Below, piece after piece: positions 60,834-64,000 of a stretch of DNA of 64,000 bases. The stretch lies in NCBI GenBank assembly GCA_964036315.1, contig CAXIWW010000817.1, positions 9,769,501 through 9,833,500 of the forward strand, in the 5' to 3' direction. Position numbers and translations under genes: made by a program. Under the pieces are notes generated by a model that saw only the letters and a list, made by a program, of their open reading frames with translations, was not told the DNA's origin and made no database searches. How positions within the stretch are numbered: position 1 is the first letter of the stretch; every line of letters begins with the position of its first letter. This stretch comes from Acanthosepion esculentum (lineage: Eukaryota; Mollusca; Cephalopoda; Sepiida; Sepiidae).

Positions 60834-63800
60834 GAGCAAATAGTGACCCCCCACTAAAAAAGAAATCTATGAAAGTATAAAAATACATGTTTATATAAAA
60901 ACTTGCGAACAACACCAGTTGATAGCAAAAGTGCCAACAGCTGATAGCAAAAGTGCCAACAGCTGATAGCAAAAGTGCCAACTGCTGATAGCAAAAGTGC
61001 CAACAGCACCACAGTGCCAACAAGTCCTAGATATGACTATAAACTACATCTGACAGCAAGGCTTCTGCTCTCAAAGGGTCCCAGCTATGAGCAAATAGTG
61101 ACCCCCCACTAAAAAAAAAACACTATGAAAGTATAAAAATACATGTTTATATAAAAACTTGCGAACAACACCAGTTGATAGCAAAAGTGCCAACAGCACC
61201 ACAGCTGATAGCAAAAGTGCCAACAGCTGATAGCAAAAGTGCCAACAGCACCACATTGCCAACTAGTCCTAGGTATGACTATAAACTACATCTGACAGCA
61301 AGGCTTCTGATCACAGAGGGTCCCAGCTCTGAACAAATAGTGACCCTACCACTAAAAAAAAACACTATGAATGTATAAAAATAGATGTTTATATAAAAAC
61401 TTTCGAACAACACCAGTTGATAGCAAAAGTGCCAACAGCACCACAGCTGATAGCAAAAGTGCCAACAGCTGATAGCAAATGTGCCAACAGCTGATAGCAA
61501 AACTGCCAACAGCTAATAGCACAAGTGCCAACAGCACCACATTGCCAACTAGTCCTAGGTATGACTATAAACTACATCTGACAGCAAGGTTTCTGATCAC
61601 AAAGGGTCCCAACTATGAGCAAGAAGTGACCCCCCACTAAAAAAAACACTACGAAAGTATAAAAATACATATTTATATAAAAACTTCCGAACAACACCAG
61701 TTGATAGCAAAAGTGCCAACAGCACCACAGCTGATAGCAAAAGTGCCAACAGCTGATAGCAAAATGCCAACAGCTGATAGCAAATGTGCCAACAGCTGAT
61801 AGCAAAAGTGCCAACAGCTGATAGCAAAAGTGCCAACAGTTGATAGCAAAAGTGCCAACTGCACCACATTGCCAACTAGTCCTAGGTATGACTATAAACT
61901 ACATCTGACACAAGGCTTCTGATCACAAAGTGTCCCATCTATGAGCAAATAGTGACCCCCCACTAAAAAAAAACTCTATGAAAGTATAAAAATATATGTT
62001 TATCTAAAAACATGCGAACAACACCAGTTGATAGCAAAAGTGCCAACAGCTGATAGCAAAAGTGCCAACAGCTGATAGCAAAAGTGCCAACAGCACCACA
62101 GTGCCAACTAGTCCAAGGTATGACTATAAACTACATCTGACAGCAAGGCTTCTGATCACAAAGGGTCCCAGCTATGAGCAAATAGTGACCCCCGACTAAA
62201 AAAAAAACACTATGAAAGTATAAAAATACATGTTTATATAAAAACTTGCGAACAACAGCTGATAGCAAAACTGCCAACAGCACCACAGTGCCAACTAGTC
62301 CTAGGTATGACTATAAACTACATCTGACAGCAAGGCTTCTGATCACAAAGGGTCCCAGCTATGACCAAATAGTGACCCCCCACTAAAAAAAAACACTATG
62401 AAAGTATAAAAATACATGATTATATAAAAACGTGCGAACAACACCAGTTGATAGCAAAAGTGCCAACATCACCACAGCTGATAACAAAAGTGCCAACAGC
62501 TGATAGCAAAAGTGCCAACAGCTGATAGCAAAAGTGCCAACAGCTGATAGCAAAAGTGCCAACAGCTGATAGCAAAAGTGCCAACAGCACCACAGTGCCA
62601 ACTAGTCCTAGGTATGATTATAAACTACATCTGACAGCAAGGATTCTGATCACAAAGAGTCCCTGCTATGAGCAAATACTGACCCTCCACTAAAAAAAAA
62701 ACACTATGAAAGTATAAAAATACATGTTTATATAAAAACTTGCGACCAACACCAGTTGATAGCAAAAGTGCCAACAGGACCACAGCTGATAGCAAAAGTG
62801 CCGACAGCTGATAGCAAAAGTGCCAACAGCTGATAGCAAAAGTGCCAAAAACTGTTAGCAAAAGTGCCAACAGTTGATAGCACAAGTTCCAACAGATGAT
62901 ACCAAAAGTGCCAACAGCTGATACCAAAAGTGCCAACAGCTGATACCAAAAGTGCCAAAAGCTGATAGCAAAAGTGCCAATAGCTGATAGCAAATGTGCC
63001 AACAACTGATAGCAAAAGTGCCAACAGATTATACCAAAGTGCCAACAGCTGATAGCAAAAGTGCCAACAGCTGATAGCAAGAGTGCCAACAGCTGATAGC
63101 AAAAGTGCCAACAGCAACACAGTGCCAACTATTCCTAGGTATGACTATAAACTACATCTGACTGCAAGGCTTCTGATCACAGAGGGTCCCAGCTATGAGC
63201 ATATAGTGAGCCCCCACTAAAAAAAACACTACGAAAGTATAAAAATACATGTTTATATAAAAACTTGCGAACAACGCCAGTTGATAGCAAAAGTGCCAAC
63301 AGCACCACAGCTGATAGCAAATGTGCCAACAGCTGATAGCAAAAGTGCCAACAGCTAATACCAAAAGTGCCAAAAGCTGATAGCAAAAGTGCCAACAGCT
63401 GATAGCAAAAGTGCCAACAGCACCACAGTGCCAACTAGTCCTAGGTATGAATATAAACTACATCTGACAGCAAGGCTTCTGATCACAAAGGGGCCCAGCT
63501 ATGAGCAAATAGTGACCCCCCACTTAAAAAAACTCTATGAAAGTATAAAAATACATGTTTATATAAAAACTTGCGAACAACACCAGTTGATAGCAAAAGT
63601 GCCAACAGCACCACAGCTGATAGCAAAAGTGCCAACAGCTGATAGCAACAGTGGCAACAGCTGCTAGCAAAAGTGCCAAAAGCTGATAGCAAAAGTGACA
63701 ACAGCTGATAGCAAAAGTGCCAACAGCTGATACCAAAAGTGCCAAAAGCTGATAGCAAAAGTCCCAACGGCTGATAGCAAAAGTGCCAACAGCTGATAGC

Positions 63801-64000
63801 AAAAGCGCCAAAAGCTGATACCGAAAGTGCCAAAAGCTGATAGCAAAAGTGCCAACAACTGATAGCAAAAGTGCCAACACCACCACAGTGCCAACTATTC
63901 CTCGGTATGACTATAAACTACATCACAAAGGGTCCCAGCTATGAGCAAATAGTGATCCCCCACTAAAAACAAAAAACACTATGAAATTATAAAAATACAT

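Larger units (their letters stand above)
50099..64000 (-). repeat. Composite satellite family D, reverse block
   Basis: Same header plus 22-mer architecture in reverse (22-mer seen as CTGATAGCAAAAGTGCCAAC plus AG). About 40 headers are present, with spacing from roughly 180 bases (62.25-62.43 kb) to about 1.0 kb (56.97-57.98 kb). The open frames all move to the reverse strand at the flip, as expected if they are by-products of the repeat. The array runs off the right end of the window. Confidence 0.95.

Noticed and set aside
42661..64000. A CRISPR-like array of short repeats.
   Set aside because: The 22-mers are contiguous without unique spacers, the long element between runs is itself repeated, and there are no cas genes.

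Overview
This window contains no gene I can support. From end to end it is tandemly repeated satellite DNA, in 13 blocks drawn from five unrelated repeat families. I name the families here: A (about 395 bp), E (60 bp), B (31/43 bp), C (73 bp, in a 219-bp trimer) and D (22-bp units between longer headers). The scale, the higher-order repeat structure and the absence of bacterial gene features point to a eukaryotic nuclear genome, probably heterochromatin (pericentromeric, subtelomeric or sex-chromosome). Nothing in the sequence lets me name the species.

Layout, with orientation defined by first appearance: A+ 1-1357; A- 1358-2656; E+ 2657-4790; B+ 4791-21016; E+ 21017-24438; E- 24439-25153; A- 25154-27051; C+ 27052-36142; B+ 36143-38494; a 143-bp E+ island 38493-38635; B- 38636-42660; D+ 42661-50074; D- about 50099-64000. 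No stretch over 300 bases is left unassigned.

Two architectural features stand out. First, the satellites look nested. The A- array stops at 2656 and resumes at 25154 only about 9 bases further along its 395-bp unit. Inside that gap the E array stops at 4790 and resumes near 21025 about 11 bases further along its 60-bp unit. Removing B would nearly heal E, and removing E plus B would nearly heal A. Second, four of the five families switch orientation exactly once in the window. In A, E and D the switch is a hairpin-like fold-back with a 12-24 base loop. In B the two arms meet at almost the same base of the unit, with about 133 bases of E sequence between them.

The many long open frames, some over 500 codons and on both strands, are by-products of stop-poor monomers. 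They are densest in B, whose consensus has no stop in any of six frames. I annotate none as a gene. All junctions and duplications described here depend on the assembly being correct across highly repetitive DNA.
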